A DNA stretch of 47,589 nucleotides from positions 45,073 to 92,661 of the forward strand of contig NZ_KN360942.1 of assembly GCF_000784355.1 (NCBI RefSeq). The letters are read 5' to 3'. The DNA is from Methanolacinia paynteri (GTDB lineage: Archaea; Halobacteriota; Methanomicrobia; Methanomicrobiales; Methanomicrobiaceae). Positions 35,781 to 45,170 of this stretch are shown here, one piece after another. The notes beneath the pieces were generated by a model that made no database searches, was not told the DNA's origin, and saw only the letters and a program-made list of their open reading frames with translations. The first letter of the stretch is position 1. The number at the start of each line of letters is the position of its first letter. The translations under genes and the position numbers were made by a program.

Positions 35781-36154
35781 TTGCAGCACACAAATTCCCT
35801 CTCGCTTCATCTCAGATAAAATTCCATCAATCTTTTTTTTCTTCGGGAACCGGGGATTCCCGGTCGTCTGCCAGTTACAACAGGAACACCATATCGCCCA
35901 GAAGCAGTAAACTAACCACTTCTGTACTGGAGTATGCCACCGGCATTTTCTGTCTGAATTATTTTATGAAAAAATAGATAATGATTACAAATTACCATCG
36001 AAAATGGGGAACAATCGAAGACCATCCGGCTGCCCACCGGATTCCTGTCCGATCGATCATTCCACCGTTGTTGTAGAGAGATTTCATATGAGGCCCAAGC
36101 ACTTATTTCCACTATCCGGCGAACCGGGGAAATGAAAAAAATGAAGGGCCGGAA
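35781..36154. other. Gap between cupin and fdhB
   Basis: No gene seen. CGGGAA (35844-35849) and TTCCCG (35857-35862) form a hairpin preceded by a T-run. Short frames in this stretch have no motif and are not called. Confidence 0.4.
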
Positions 36155-37411
36155 TTATTTCTGGCAACCCTGGGCCTGGCCGAAGATGTTGAAGATCTGG
36201 TCGTCACCCGTATCGTTCAGGCGCTTTCTCTCCGCAGGCTCCTCGACGAGAGCTAGCACAGGAAGGTCAAGATTGACACCGGGCTCGTAACCGAACATCT
36301 CCTGCATCTCAAGCTGGATTGCGTGCATGAAGAGAGAATTCGGGATGTCCATTGCACAACGTTCCTCGCACTGGCCGCAGTTGATGCATGAATCCGCAAT
36401 ATGCGAGTACCGGATCAGGTGGAACATGAAAGGAGGCGGGATCTGTCCCCTCGGCACAAGGTACGGTTTCTTGGTGCTGCACTCCTTGCAATAACAGATC
36501 GGACACGCCTCGATGCACTGGTAACACTTGATGCACTTCGAGGTCTCATCCATCAGGAATTTGAGACGCTCCGTACCTTCTCCAAGCGCACCGAACTGTT
36601 TTTCCCTGCACTTGTCCGCAAGTTTGAGCATAGCGCCTTCGACCTTATCGCGTATAGCGAGACCTTTCGGGTCTGGTGCGGATGTCGAAATTGCACCCGC
36701 CTTCTCCGCCCCGGATACGAGATTTGCACCCTTCTCGCTGCATATCTCGATGAACGTCGCTTTACCGGCTTTATCACCGATGACACCCCAGTTTCCGCAC
36801 GCGATATCGCACTGCCGCGGGATCTTCGTCTTGCACCGCTGGCAGTTCGCACGCCTGCCGAACCCTTCCTCTTCGAGTTCGTCTATGGAGATACCCATCT
36901 CTCCGCCTTCGTACTCGATGATGAACTGTCCCTTGTCGATCTCTTCCTTTATGACCGAATTCGGATCGACACCGTACTTCTCAGTTATCATCCTTCTCGC
37001 GGTCATGGGACTTACAGTCCCCCCGCAGTTGAGACCGATCATTAAGAAGTTGTCGAGATTCACCTGGTTTCTCTTGGCCAGCTCATACATCGCCTTTGCG
37101 TCACAGCCCTTGAGAGTGACTGCAATCTTCATGTCGCGGCCGCCGTTGAAGTCCTCTTTGAAGATCTTCGGCAACAGCAGTGTCCCGCAGTGAAGAGAAC
37201 CCGCACACTCAACAATCTTTTCAGGATCGGTAACAAGAGTGGGGACTGCATCATACAGGTCCTGCCCTTTCTTCACTGCGAGTACGGCATCGACAAGTTT
37301 GCTTTCGAGAGCGTATTTCAGCAGTGCCGTAACCGCACCGCCGCATTCCCCTCTCTTCAGAATATCCGCATCTTCGGCCCATGCATATACCATATCGCCT
37401 TTAGTTGTCAT
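36155..37411 (-). CDS. fdhB: F420-reducing formate dehydrogenase beta subunit
   Basis: 418 residues. The FrhB/FdhB family subunit that takes electrons from the alpha subunit and reduces F420. ECGGAVTALLKYALES and AGSLHCGTLLLPKIF mark the F420/FAD domain, with CQRCKTKIPRQCDIACGNWG. C-terminal ferredoxin part has CIKCYQCIEACPICYCKEC and CINCGQCEERCAMDIPNS for two iron-sulfur clusters. It starts three bases after fdhA, with GGAGG overlapping the end of fdhA. Confidence 0.95.
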   Translation of the reverse strand: MTTKGDMVYAWAEDADILKRGECGGAVTALLKYALESKLVDAVLAVKKGQDLYDAVPTLVTDPEKIVECAGSLHCGTLLLPKIFKEDFNGGRDMKIAVTLKGCDAKAMYELAKRNQVNLDNFLMIGLNCGGTVSPMTARRMITEKYGVDPNSVIKEEIDKGQFIIEYEGGEMGISIDELEEEGFGRRANCQRCKTKIPRQCDIACGNWGVIGDKAGKATFIEICSEKGANLVSGAEKAGAISTSAPDPKGLAIRDKVEGAMLKLADKCREKQFGALGEGTERLKFLMDETSKCIKCYQCIEACPICYCKECSTKKPYLVPRGQIPPPFMFHLIRYSHIADSCINCGQCEERCAMDIPNSLFMHAIQLEMQEMFGYEPGVNLDLPVLALVEEPAERKRLNDTGDDQIFNIFGQAQGCQK

Positions 37412-37414
37412 ATC

Positions 37415-39481
37415 TCAGGCCTCCTCAATAGTTTCAATCTTCACGGCACATGCCTTGAACTCGGGGATCTTTGCAAGCGGGTCTAACGCATTGTTCGTCA
37501 GCCTGTTGGCTGCACATTCCACGAAATGGAACGGCATGAACATGACGCCCTTCTTGATGTCCTCCATCACCTTCGCGGCAACCGTGAGCTCGCCTCTCCT
37601 GGATACGACCTTGACCATCTCACCGTTCCTGACACCAAGCTCCTTTGCATCCTCCTCGTTGATCTCGACCCAGCCGGTCTTGACCTCATCGTCGAGAGCC
37701 TTCGAGCGCCGTGTCATAGAACCGGTATGATAATGCCAGATTATACGGCCGGTAGTGAAGCGGTACGGATATTCCTCGTCGGGAACCTCTGCCGGCGCTT
37801 TCCACTCTATTGCATGAAATACTCCAAGTCCGTCGGGTGTTGCAAATTTTTCCGTATGAAGAATCGGAGTCCCGGGATGATCCACTGTCGGGCATGGCCA
37901 GTGGAGTGCCTCGGGAGTTCCGATCCTTTCATAGTTCATGCCGTGGTAGGACGGAGTGAGCTCGGCGATCTCGTTGAAGACATCTTCCGGGGACGTGTAC
38001 GGGAACTGGTCGGCATAGCCCATCACTGCACTGAGCTCTGAGATAATTCTCCAGTCTTCCTTCGCCTCTCCCGGCGGTTCCTGCGCCTTCCTCCAGCGCT
38101 GGACACGTCGTTCGGTATTTGTCTGGCATCCGTCCTTCTCGGCGAAGCATGTCGCGGGGAGCACGACGTGTGCGTACTCGCAGGTCTCGGTAAAGAAAAT
38201 ATCCTGAACCACCAGGAAATCCAGGTTCTGGATCGCTTCCTCGACGTGGTTTAAGTCAGGTTCTGAGAGCAGCGGGTTTTCTCCCATAAGGTACATCGCC
38301 TTCAGCCTGCCCGGGTCGTCATGAAGGACATTGAACATGGTCGTAATCTCAAAGCCGTTCTTCGGCTCTGCGATCCCGTCCGGAAATCCCCATGCATCTT
38401 CGAACTTCTTGCGGACAGGACCGTCGACTACTTTCTGGTATCCCGTGAATACATTCGGAAGCGCACCCATGTCGCATGAACCCTGCACGTTGTTCTGGCC
38501 ACGCAGTGCATTGACACCGCCGCCGGGAATACCGATATTGCCCGTAAGCATCAGGAGATTCGCGGTGGACTTAACATTGTCGACACCGACCGTGTGCTGG
38601 GTGAGACCCATAGAATAGAGAACCGTCGCCGACTCCGCCTTGCCGAACCATTCGGCAGCGGTCCTGAGAGATTCTGCAGGAACGCCGACCAGTTCTCCGA
38701 CGACCTCAGGAGTATATCTTTCGAGAAGTACGATCTTTTTGAGTTCTTCGTAATCCTTCGTTCTCTTCTCGATAAATTCCTTGTCTTCCCAGCCGTTTCT
38801 TATGATCTCCCCCATCATGCAGTTAAGGATCGCGACATCTCCGCCGCTGTAAAACTGCATATACAGATCAGACTGTCGTGCCGTCGGCGTAAACCTCGGG
38901 TCTGCATAGATGAACTTTGCTCCGGCAGCCTTCGCCTTCATAATCTGGCGCCCGATCAAAGGGTGCTGCTCGAATGTGTTGCTGCCGAGACAGAATATAC
39001 ACTTCGACTCGGATATATCCGGAATCGAATTCGTCATCGCCCCGGAGCCGAATGAGGCGGCAAGACCGACCACGGTGGAGGCGTGACAGAGACGAGCGCA
39101 GTGATCTATATGACGCGTTTTAAGGACACCCCTCGCAAATTTCATCAGGGCATAATTGTCCTCGTTGGAGCAGCGTGCAGACGAGAGCACCGCACACTCC
39201 TCGGGTTGGTATTTTTTAAAATTTTCCGCGATTATACTGTAGGCTTCATCCCACGTTGTCTCAACATATTTTCCGTCTTTTCTGACGAGCGGCTTCTTCA
39301 GGCGATCCTTGTGATTGATAAACTGCCATGCATATGTTCCCTTCGGACAGACCTTCCCTTCGTTGATAGGGGAGCGATAATACGGTGCTGTCCCGGTTAC
39401 TTTTCCGTCCCTGACCGCCAGGTTAAACGTACAACCGGTACCGCAGTACGGACATGTTGTCTGGACATACTTGAAATCCAC
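37415..39481 (-). CDS. fdhA: Formate dehydrogenase alpha subunit (Mo/W, Cys type)
   Basis: 688 residues, GTG start at 39481 after AGAGGTGAATTA. CPYCGTGCTFNLAVRDGKV with CPKGTYAW binds one iron-sulfur cluster. The metal-site residue is Cys in HIDHCARLCHASTV (codon TGT, not Sec). FCLGSNTFEQHP, GQNNVQGSCDMGALPN and the C-terminal molybdopterin dinucleotide domain (YRFTTGRIIWHYHTGSMTRRS) are all present. Oxidises formate to CO2 for F420 reduction by FdhB. ATATATAA near 39598 on the minus strand is a likely TATA element, giving a leader of about 90 bases. Confidence 0.96.
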   Translation of the reverse strand: MDFKYVQTTCPYCGTGCTFNLAVRDGKVTGTAPYYRSPINEGKVCPKGTYAWQFINHKDRLKKPLVRKDGKYVETTWDEAYSIIAENFKKYQPEECAVLSSARCSNEDNYALMKFARGVLKTRHIDHCARLCHASTVVGLAASFGSGAMTNSIPDISESKCIFCLGSNTFEQHPLIGRQIMKAKAAGAKFIYADPRFTPTARQSDLYMQFYSGGDVAILNCMMGEIIRNGWEDKEFIEKRTKDYEELKKIVLLERYTPEVVGELVGVPAESLRTAAEWFGKAESATVLYSMGLTQHTVGVDNVKSTANLLMLTGNIGIPGGGVNALRGQNNVQGSCDMGALPNVFTGYQKVVDGPVRKKFEDAWGFPDGIAEPKNGFEITTMFNVLHDDPGRLKAMYLMGENPLLSEPDLNHVEEAIQNLDFLVVQDIFFTETCEYAHVVLPATCFAEKDGCQTNTERRVQRWRKAQEPPGEAKEDWRIISELSAVMGYADQFPYTSPEDVFNEIAELTPSYHGMNYERIGTPEALHWPCPTVDHPGTPILHTEKFATPDGLGVFHAIEWKAPAEVPDEEYPYRFTTGRIIWHYHTGSMTRRSKALDDEVKTGWVEINEEDAKELGVRNGEMVKVVSRRGELTVAAKVMEDIKKGVMFMPFHFVECAANRLTNNALDPLAKIPEFKACAVKIETIEEA

Positions 39482-40340
39482 TAATTCACCTCTGCTGCAA
39501 TTTCTAAAAATCGCTAATTAAACAAATTACATTACTATTGATTAATGTTGGGTGTGTAAAACGAGCCCCAGTCAATCAATTGTAATTTATAATTGTTATA
39601 TATTAATTAAACACTGTAAACTGCATATCAGTTCGGCTGGGCAAAACTGATGCGCGGATTCGGGCAGCCATTTCCGCCCTGGTTTTCAGTGTGTTTCATA
39701 TCGAAATAATTTGAGTGCATACCATCTTTTTCCGTCGTTTTGCCCTGATCTCAATAATCGTTGGTGACGATAATTTATTACAACTCGGATTCTGACCGTG
39801 AAGAATCACCCGGATCAGATACAATAAGTTTAGTTAACATATACAAAATATATGTTGTTATGATTTATCGAGTGTGGCGACACCCACCCATTTTTAATCA
39901 TTTTAGTGATCAATTCTGCGCTTCACCCATTCCAAAACCTGAAATGAGCCAAACACATTAACAAATATTTATTAATTATTTCAATAAATCAAACTATATT
40001 CATTAATAATCATTACAATGATACACTCAATATTCATCAAAATAATCAGTAATTATAAATAGACACTTCCCAGATTTAAAGTTGTTAAGATGAATACACG
40101 GGATTGCCATATGTGCAGGCAACAGGACCTTACTTTGGTACAGGCCACCCATCCAAACTGTTTGTAAAAGATAGCAAAGCGGTTAGTACACCTCTTGCTA
40201 TTGTTCTCCGGTTATTAAAGACAGGGCTTGGCCCAAAAGGAACCCGCGTATGGCAGTTTGTAAAAAAACGTTCATGTAAATAAATGCCGCCTGAAACTCC
40301 GATAATAAATTGAACGGCGAATTTGAAGAGGCGATAAGAA
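39482..40340. other. AT-rich gap between divergent fdh and fwd operons
   Basis: Promoter region for fdhA on the left. TGTGTTTCATATCGAAATAA plus TTTGAG near 39690-39720 resembles the stretch upstream of structured element A. Very AT-rich around 39960-40080. A decayed coding piece occupies 40089-40283. A 66-codon plus frame at 39761 has no motif and is not called. Confidence 0.5.
40089..40283 (+). pseudogene. Decayed C-terminal gene fragment
   Basis: An open frame without a plausible start (in-frame TAA at 40086) gives DEYTGLPYVQATGPYFGTGH, then PSKLFVKDSKAVSTPLAIVL, then RLLKTGLGPKGTRVWQFVKK and a stop. The composition is protein-like and unlike the AT-rich surroundings, so this looks like the tail of a lost gene. 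The family was not recognised. Confidence 0.4.
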
Positions 40341-40424
40341 ATGAAACCCTTTGATCTGATTTCCGGGAAATTAAAGGCTATGGGCCGGATGAATGTGCCC
40401 TCAAGCGAGAGGTGTTGTTATTGA
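40341..40424 (+). CDS. Small ORF preceding fwdD, possible leader peptide
   Basis: 27 codons: MKPFDLISGKLKAMGRMNVP then SSERCCY. GAGGCGATAAGA precedes the ATG. Its stop overlaps the TTG start of fwdD (TTGA), so translation of the two would be coupled, and the fwdD ribosome site lies within its last codons. The adjacent Cys-Cys-Tyr codons at the end are unusual. Could be a regulatory leader or a real small protein. Confidence 0.4.
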   Translation: MKPFDLISGKLKAMGRMNVPSSERCCY

Positions 40425-40825
40425 CTGAAAAAATTGAACTGAACCTGATTACGGGCAGGACAATCCAGCAGGGCGTATCGATGGAAGGGGGAAAAGAGAA
40501 ATCCGACTACCGGGACGCCTGCGGAATCCTGGAACTCGATCCGGTTGATCTGAAGAAGCTGGGGTTGTGGGAAGGCAGCCCCGTGCGTGTTACCAGTTCA
40601 TACGGCTCGGTTGTTGTAAAGGTAGTCAAAACGAAACAGGGCCCTCACCCCGGCCTCGGCTGGATCCCGATGGGGCCGTGGGCGAATCGCCTGACCGATC
40701 CGAATACTTACTCGATGGGAATGCCCACCTTCAAAGGTATCCCCGTCGTAGTCGAATCCGCACCAAACGAAAAAGTTCTGCTCTCCCTTGAGGTTATCGA
40801 GCAGGGACTCCTGGAGGATGATTAA
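40421..40825 (+). CDS. fwdD: Formylmethanofuran dehydrogenase subunit D
   Basis: About 134 residues from TTG 40421, preceded by GAGAGGTG; in-frame starts at 40412 would add three residues. Forms the C-terminal molybdopterin dinucleotide binding domain of the enzyme as a separate subunit (ELNLITGRTIQQGVSMEGG; GPHPGLGWIPMGPWANRLTD; PTFKGIPVVVE). First enzyme gene of the operon. The complex reduces CO2 to formylmethanofuran, the first step of methanogenesis from CO2. Confidence 0.93.
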   Translation: MTEKIELNLITGRTIQQGVSMEGGKEKSDYRDACGILELDPVDLKKLGLWEGSPVRVTSSYGSVVVKVVKTKQGPHPGLGWIPMGPWANRLTDPNTYSMGMPTFKGIPVVVESAPNEKVLLSLEVIEQGLLEDD

Positions 40826-40827
40826 AA

Positions 40828-42147
40828 ATGGTAGTCAGAGTTACGGATGTAGTGTGTCCTTTCTGCGGCACATTGTGCGACGATCTCGAATGCGACATCA
40901 GTGACGACGGCAAGAAGATCCTTGAGATCTATAACGCCTGTGCGATCGGTGCCGAGAAGTTCATGCACTCCCAGTCCGATGACCGTCTTGTCCTCCCGAG
41001 GATGAGACAAGAGGACGGAACCTGGAAGAGCATCTCTTATGAAGAGGCGGTAGAGTTTACCGCACAAATGCTTACGAATGCCGTAAAACCGCTTATGTAC
41101 GGCTGGAGCTCTACAAACTGCGAAGCCCAGAGCATGGGTTCCAAGGTCGGAGAGCTCTGCGGTGCCCAGATGGACAATACGGCGACGGTCTGCCACGGAT
41201 CTACACTCATCGCAATCCAGGATGCCGGCGTTCCAAGCTGCACCCTCGGTGAGATCAAGAACCGTGCGGATTTCGTAATATTCTGGGGCTGCAATCCCGC
41301 CCACGCCCACCCGCGCCATATGTCACGCTATTCGATCTTTCCACGCGGGTTCTTTACCGGAAAAGGGCACAAGGGAAGGACTTTCGTAGTAGTAGACCCC
41401 CGTCATACAGATACGGCGAGTCTTACGGATTACCACCTCCCTGTAGAGCAGGGGCGGGATTACGAACTTTTAAGCGCACTACGTGTCGTTTTCCACGGTG
41501 AAGGCGACAGACTCCCTGAAGTTGTTGCAGGAATTCCGAAGGAGACCATAATCGAAGTCGGAGAAAAGATGAAGGCGGCCAGGTTCGGCTGCATATTCTT
41601 CGGCATGGGTGTGACCCAGTCGATCTCGAAGAACCATAATATCGACATGGCGATCAATGTCACCCGCGACCTCAATGAATTTTCGAAATGGTCCATTATG
41701 CCGATGCGTGGCCACTACAACGTCACGGGTTCAGGTGAGGTGTGGGGATGGCAATACGGCTATCCCTTCTGCATAGATCTTTCGAGAGGCTATGCACGCT
41801 ATAATCCGGGCGAGTCCTCGTCCAACGATCTTATCGAGAGAGGCGAACTCGATGCGGTCTTCGTTCTCGGCAGCGATCCCGGCGCCCACTTCCCGTTCAG
41901 TGCCGTAAAGAAGATGAACAAACTGCCGTGCGTATGCGTAGACCCGCATATCACGCCGACTACCGTAGTCGCGGATCTCCACGTGCCTGTGGCATTTGTC
42001 GGTGTGGAGGTAGGTGGATGTGCATACCGCATGGACAGCGTTCCGATCGAGACGCACAAGGTCGTCGATCCGCCCGAGGGTGTTCTCACTGACGAAGAGT
42101 TCCTGGAAAAGGTCTACGAACGGATGAAAGAGATCAAGGGAGTGTGA
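40828..42147 (+). CDS. fwdB: Formylmethanofuran dehydrogenase subunit B (catalytic, W/Mo)
   Basis: 439 residues. Fold of the formate dehydrogenase alpha subunit without its last domain, which FwdD supplies. CPFCGTLCDDLECDIS with NACAIGAEKF binds a cluster, and the metal ligand is Cys in TATVCHGSTLIAIQDAG. WGCNPAHAHPRHMSRY and MRGHYNVTGSGEVWGWQYGYP are family motifs. It converts CO2 to formate, which travels to FwdA. It starts two bases after fwdD and is followed by fwdA. Confidence 0.96.
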   Translation: MVVRVTDVVCPFCGTLCDDLECDISDDGKKILEIYNACAIGAEKFMHSQSDDRLVLPRMRQEDGTWKSISYEEAVEFTAQMLTNAVKPLMYGWSSTNCEAQSMGSKVGELCGAQMDNTATVCHGSTLIAIQDAGVPSCTLGEIKNRADFVIFWGCNPAHAHPRHMSRYSIFPRGFFTGKGHKGRTFVVVDPRHTDTASLTDYHLPVEQGRDYELLSALRVVFHGEGDRLPEVVAGIPKETIIEVGEKMKAARFGCIFFGMGVTQSISKNHNIDMAINVTRDLNEFSKWSIMPMRGHYNVTGSGEVWGWQYGYPFCIDLSRGYARYNPGESSSNDLIERGELDAVFVLGSDPGAHFPFSAVKKMNKLPCVCVDPHITPTTVVADLHVPVAFVGVEVGGCAYRMDSVPIETHKVVDPPEGVLTDEEFLEKVYERMKEIKGV

Positions 42148-42151
42148 CCTG

Positions 42152-43870
42152 ATGGAATACATAGTCAAAAACGGTTTCGTCGTCGATCCTGTTCTCGGGG
42201 CAGACTGCGAAAAGATGGATATTGCGGTAAGGGACGGCAAAATCGTCGATGATGCCGGCCCGAACGCAAAGGTTATCGACGCGTCCGGAATGCTCGTCAT
42301 GGCCGGCGGCGTGGATATCCATTCGCACAGTGCCGGCCCGAAGGTAAATGTCGGGAGGAACTTCCGTCCAGAGGACAAGGGAAATCACCCGGAATTCACA
42401 AGGCCCCGGTCGGGCGTTAAGAAGATGGAGGCAGGTTTTTCAGTACCCACAGCATACTCGTCCGGTTACATATTTTCAAGGATGGGCTACGGCTTTGCGA
42501 CCGAGGCCGCGATGCCCCCGCTCTATGCCAAGCACACCCATGAAGAGATGAGGGATACGCCGATCATCGACGAGGCGGCACTTCCTGTCTTCGGCAACAA
42601 CTGGTTCGTCCTCGATTACCTGAAGAACCACGAGATCGATAATACGGCAAGCTATATCGCATGGCTCCTGCGTGTGACAAAGGGATACGGCATAAAATGT
42701 GTAAATCCCGGCGGAACAGAGGCATGGGCATGGGGAATGAACTGCATAACGCCGAAAGATCCCGTTCCTTTCTTCGATATCACGCCCGAAGAGATCATAA
42801 AAGGTCTTATCGAAGCGAACGAATACCTGAAACTTCCCCACTCGATGCATCTTCACTCGAACTCGCTCGGGGAACCGGGCAATTACCAGATTACGATAGA
42901 TTCGCTGAAATGCGCAGAAGGCATAAAACCAGCAGGCGATTTCAATCGTGACCAGGTCCTTCACCATACACATCTCCAGTTCCACTGTTACGGCGGGGAT
43001 TCTTACTCGTCAAAGAGTTTCGAGTCGAGGTCGAGGGAAGTAATGGACTACATCAACAGCGTAGACAACATCACGTTCGATATAGGCCAGATAACACTGG
43101 ACGAGACCACGACGATGACAGCCGATGGTCCGTTCGAATACCACCTCTCGCATATGAACCACCTGAAGTGGGTCAACAAGGATGTCGAACTTGAGACAGC
43201 CGCAGGTGTAGTTCCGTTTATCTACAACCCGAATTCGTTCATCGGGGTCGCCCAGTGGGCTATCGGTCTTGAACTGGGTCTCCTTGCAAAGGACCCGATG
43301 AAGTGCTATGTTACGACGGACGCACCGAACGCCGGCCCGGTTCATCGCTACCCGCGTGTGATCAAATGGCTCATGAGCTCGAAGGCCCGCGACGATATCC
43401 TCGATGCATGCAAGTACGGCGAAAGCGTCCGCTCGCAGTGCTATATCAGTGAACTCTCGGACAGGGAGCTCACTCTTATGGATATCGCAAAGATGACGCG
43501 TGCAGGTTCTGCAAAGGCGCTCGGTCTCTCGCACATGTTCGGATCTCTTAAGCCGGGCATGGAGGGCGACGTCTCGGTCTACCCAATCAACCCGGTGGAA
43601 GATCTCGGCGACCCTGATAAGATCGAGTACGCATTCGGAAATGCGAAGTACTTCATAAAGAGCGGCGAGCTGATAATCGACAACGGCGAGTTCGTCAGCA
43701 ACGGAAACAAGCGGACATTCTGGGTGAGCCACCCGATGCAGCTGACGGATCAGGTGGAACGCGACATATCCGAGCGTTTCAAGAAGTACTATACGGTCAC
43801 GAGGAACAACTACGGGGTAAAGGAGCACCACTACGTCCCGAACCCGTACGTGATCGAGGTAGGAGCCTGA
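42152..43870 (+). CDS. fwdA: Formylmethanofuran dehydrogenase subunit A (amidohydrolase)
   Basis: 572 residues of amidohydrolase type with a dinuclear metal site: GGVDIHSHSAGPKVNVGR (HxH) near residue 55, later HSMHLHSNSLGEPGN, LHHTHLQFHCYGG, and VTTDAPNAGPVHRYPR with the catalytic Asp. It condenses formate with methanofuran. Ends HHYVPNPYVIEVGA. Starts four bases after fwdB. Confidence 0.97.
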   Translation: MEYIVKNGFVVDPVLGADCEKMDIAVRDGKIVDDAGPNAKVIDASGMLVMAGGVDIHSHSAGPKVNVGRNFRPEDKGNHPEFTRPRSGVKKMEAGFSVPTAYSSGYIFSRMGYGFATEAAMPPLYAKHTHEEMRDTPIIDEAALPVFGNNWFVLDYLKNHEIDNTASYIAWLLRVTKGYGIKCVNPGGTEAWAWGMNCITPKDPVPFFDITPEEIIKGLIEANEYLKLPHSMHLHSNSLGEPGNYQITIDSLKCAEGIKPAGDFNRDQVLHHTHLQFHCYGGDSYSSKSFESRSREVMDYINSVDNITFDIGQITLDETTTMTADGPFEYHLSHMNHLKWVNKDVELETAAGVVPFIYNPNSFIGVAQWAIGLELGLLAKDPMKCYVTTDAPNAGPVHRYPRVIKWLMSSKARDDILDACKYGESVRSQCYISELSDRELTLMDIAKMTRAGSAKALGLSHMFGSLKPGMEGDVSVYPINPVEDLGDPDKIEYAFGNAKYFIKSGELIIDNGEFVSNGNKRTFWVSHPMQLTDQVERDISERFKKYYTVTRNNYGVKEHHYVPNPYVIEVGA

Positions 43871-43886
43871 AAAGAGGTGATTTGTG

Positions 43887-44690
43887 ATGAATACTGTTCA
43901 GGTAACAATGATAAAGGACCCGAAGCTCTATATCGAGGCCGAAAATATCGTTCCCGATATTTTTGCAGGCAAGACTCCCGAAGAGATCAGGGAGCTTCCG
44001 ATATACGAGGGCAACCGGACCTATAAGCTCGGCGAGTATTTCGAGGTCACGGGCAAACCCGGTGAGACTGCAGCAGAGACGAAGATCGAGGTCAGGGGCG
44101 AAAGTCTCGGCCGCGTGAAATGGATCGGCAGCAGGATGACGGGCGGCGAGGTGATAATCTTCGGGGATTCGGATATGTACACCGGGGCCTTCATGGAGGG
44201 CGGAAGGATCGAGGTTAAAGGAAATGTCGGTCACTTTACCGCTCTCGGCATGAAGAACGGGGAGATGATAATCGCAGGGAATGCCGGCAATTATCTCGGT
44301 GCAGCGTACCGCGGCGACTGGCGCGGCATGATGGATGGGGTTATCCGTGTCGGTGGCAATGCAGGTTCGGATCTTGCAACTTATATGCGTGGCGGCGAGG
44401 TCGTGATCGGCGGAAATGTCGATGTCCATGTCGGCAACCACCAGGAAGGCGGCAGGATCGTCATAAAAGGGAATGCGAAGAGCAAGGTCGGCGGCCAGAT
44501 GGTCCAGGGAGACATCTTCGTATTCGGAACGATTGACCTGATGATGCCCGGATTTGCATATACCGAAGATGCCGAACTTGAGGTCGACGGAGCGAAAGAG
44601 ACCTTTAAGGTCTATGAAGGAGACCTCGGGGAACGCCACCCGAAGAAGAGTGGAAAGACCGTCTACGCGCACCTGTACGTAAAGGCCTGA
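43887..44690 (+). CDS. fwdC: Formylmethanofuran dehydrogenase subunit C
   Basis: 267 residues; ATG 43887 is preferred to GTG 43884 because GAGGTGA sits seven bases upstream of it. A right-handed beta-helix related to the C-terminal domain of glutamate synthase, seen as repeated GG-containing turns (GGEVIIFGDSDMYTGAFMEGG; GNVGHFTALGMKNGEMIIAGNAG; GGRIVIKGNAKSKVGGQMVQG). Structural subunit that links A and B. Last gene before the hairpin-rich spacer. Confidence 0.95.
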   Translation: MNTVQVTMIKDPKLYIEAENIVPDIFAGKTPEEIRELPIYEGNRTYKLGEYFEVTGKPGETAAETKIEVRGESLGRVKWIGSRMTGGEVIIFGDSDMYTGAFMEGGRIEVKGNVGHFTALGMKNGEMIIAGNAGNYLGAAYRGDWRGMMDGVIRVGGNAGSDLATYMRGGEVVIGGNVDVHVGNHQEGGRIVIKGNAKSKVGGQMVQGDIFVFGTIDLMMPGFAYTEDAELEVDGAKETFKVYEGDLGERHPKKSGKTVYAHLYVKA

Positions 44691-44786
44691 TTTGCACGAA
44701 CGTTTTTGCAAATCAGATATCTGTGGGGATTGTATGAAAACAGATCTCCTGGATCTTTTTTCCCGGAACTTCCCGGGAGTTATTTT
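44689..44786 (+). promoter_or_regulatory. Three hairpins between fwdC and the second D-B pair
   Basis: Right at the fwdC stop, GATTTGCA (44689-44696) pairs with TGCAAATC (44707-44714). Then AGATC (44742-44746) pairs with GATCT (44752-44756) and a run of T follows, like a weak terminator. Then CCCGG (44762-44766) pairs with CCGGG (44773-44777), burying part of the GGGAG ribosome site for the gene at 44787. Confidence 0.5.
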
Positions 44787-45170
44787 ATGAAGTACATAAT
44801 GCTGACCGGAAGATCGATTAAGCAGGGCGAGAGCATAGAGCAAAAACTCTCGCAAAATTACAGCCTGATTACTTCGACATGTTTCATGAATCTTCTCGAC
44901 ATGGTCAACCTCGAACTTGAAGACGGGGAGAACATCAGGGCGATCTCTGATTCAGGATCGGTGGTCTTTCATGTCGCCGGAGACGAGGGACTAAAGTCCG
45001 GGACGGTGTTCATCCCGTACGGACCGTACTGCAATATGCTGATCTCCGAGCTTACACATGGATCGGGGATGCCTGATTTCAAATCGTGTGAGATCGAAAT
45101 CGGGCGTACAGACGAGAATGTTTTATCCGTAATCGATCTCTTGTCCGAAGCCGGGGGCAAGGAATTATGA
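44787..45170 (+). CDS. fwdD: Formylmethanofuran dehydrogenase subunit D, second isoform
   Basis: 127 residues from ATG 44787; the longer frame upstream would run through the hairpins and has no homology. MLTGRSIKQGESIEQKLSQN and FIPYGPYCNMLISELTHGSGMPDFKSCEIEIG align with the first FwdD (GRTIQQGVSMEGG; IPMGPWANRLTDPNTYSMGMPTFKG) but at low identity. Overlaps the second fwdB by ATGA. May be the molybdenum-type isoform, or a tungsten-type one if the first is molybdenum-type. Confidence 0.85.
   Translation: MKYIMLTGRSIKQGESIEQKLSQNYSLITSTCFMNLLDMVNLELEDGENIRAISDSGSVVFHVAGDEGLKSGTVFIPYGPYCNMLISELTHGSGMPDFKSCEIEIGRTDENVLSVIDLLSEAGGKEL

Noticed and set aside
39060..39120. Selenocysteine in fdhA
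   Set aside because: The metal-site codon is TGT (Cys) and the frame contains no internal TGA.
43797..44855. Long minus-strand frame opposite fwdC
   Set aside because: Antisense of fwdC, an unmistakable gene with ribosome site; the translation lacks any domain.
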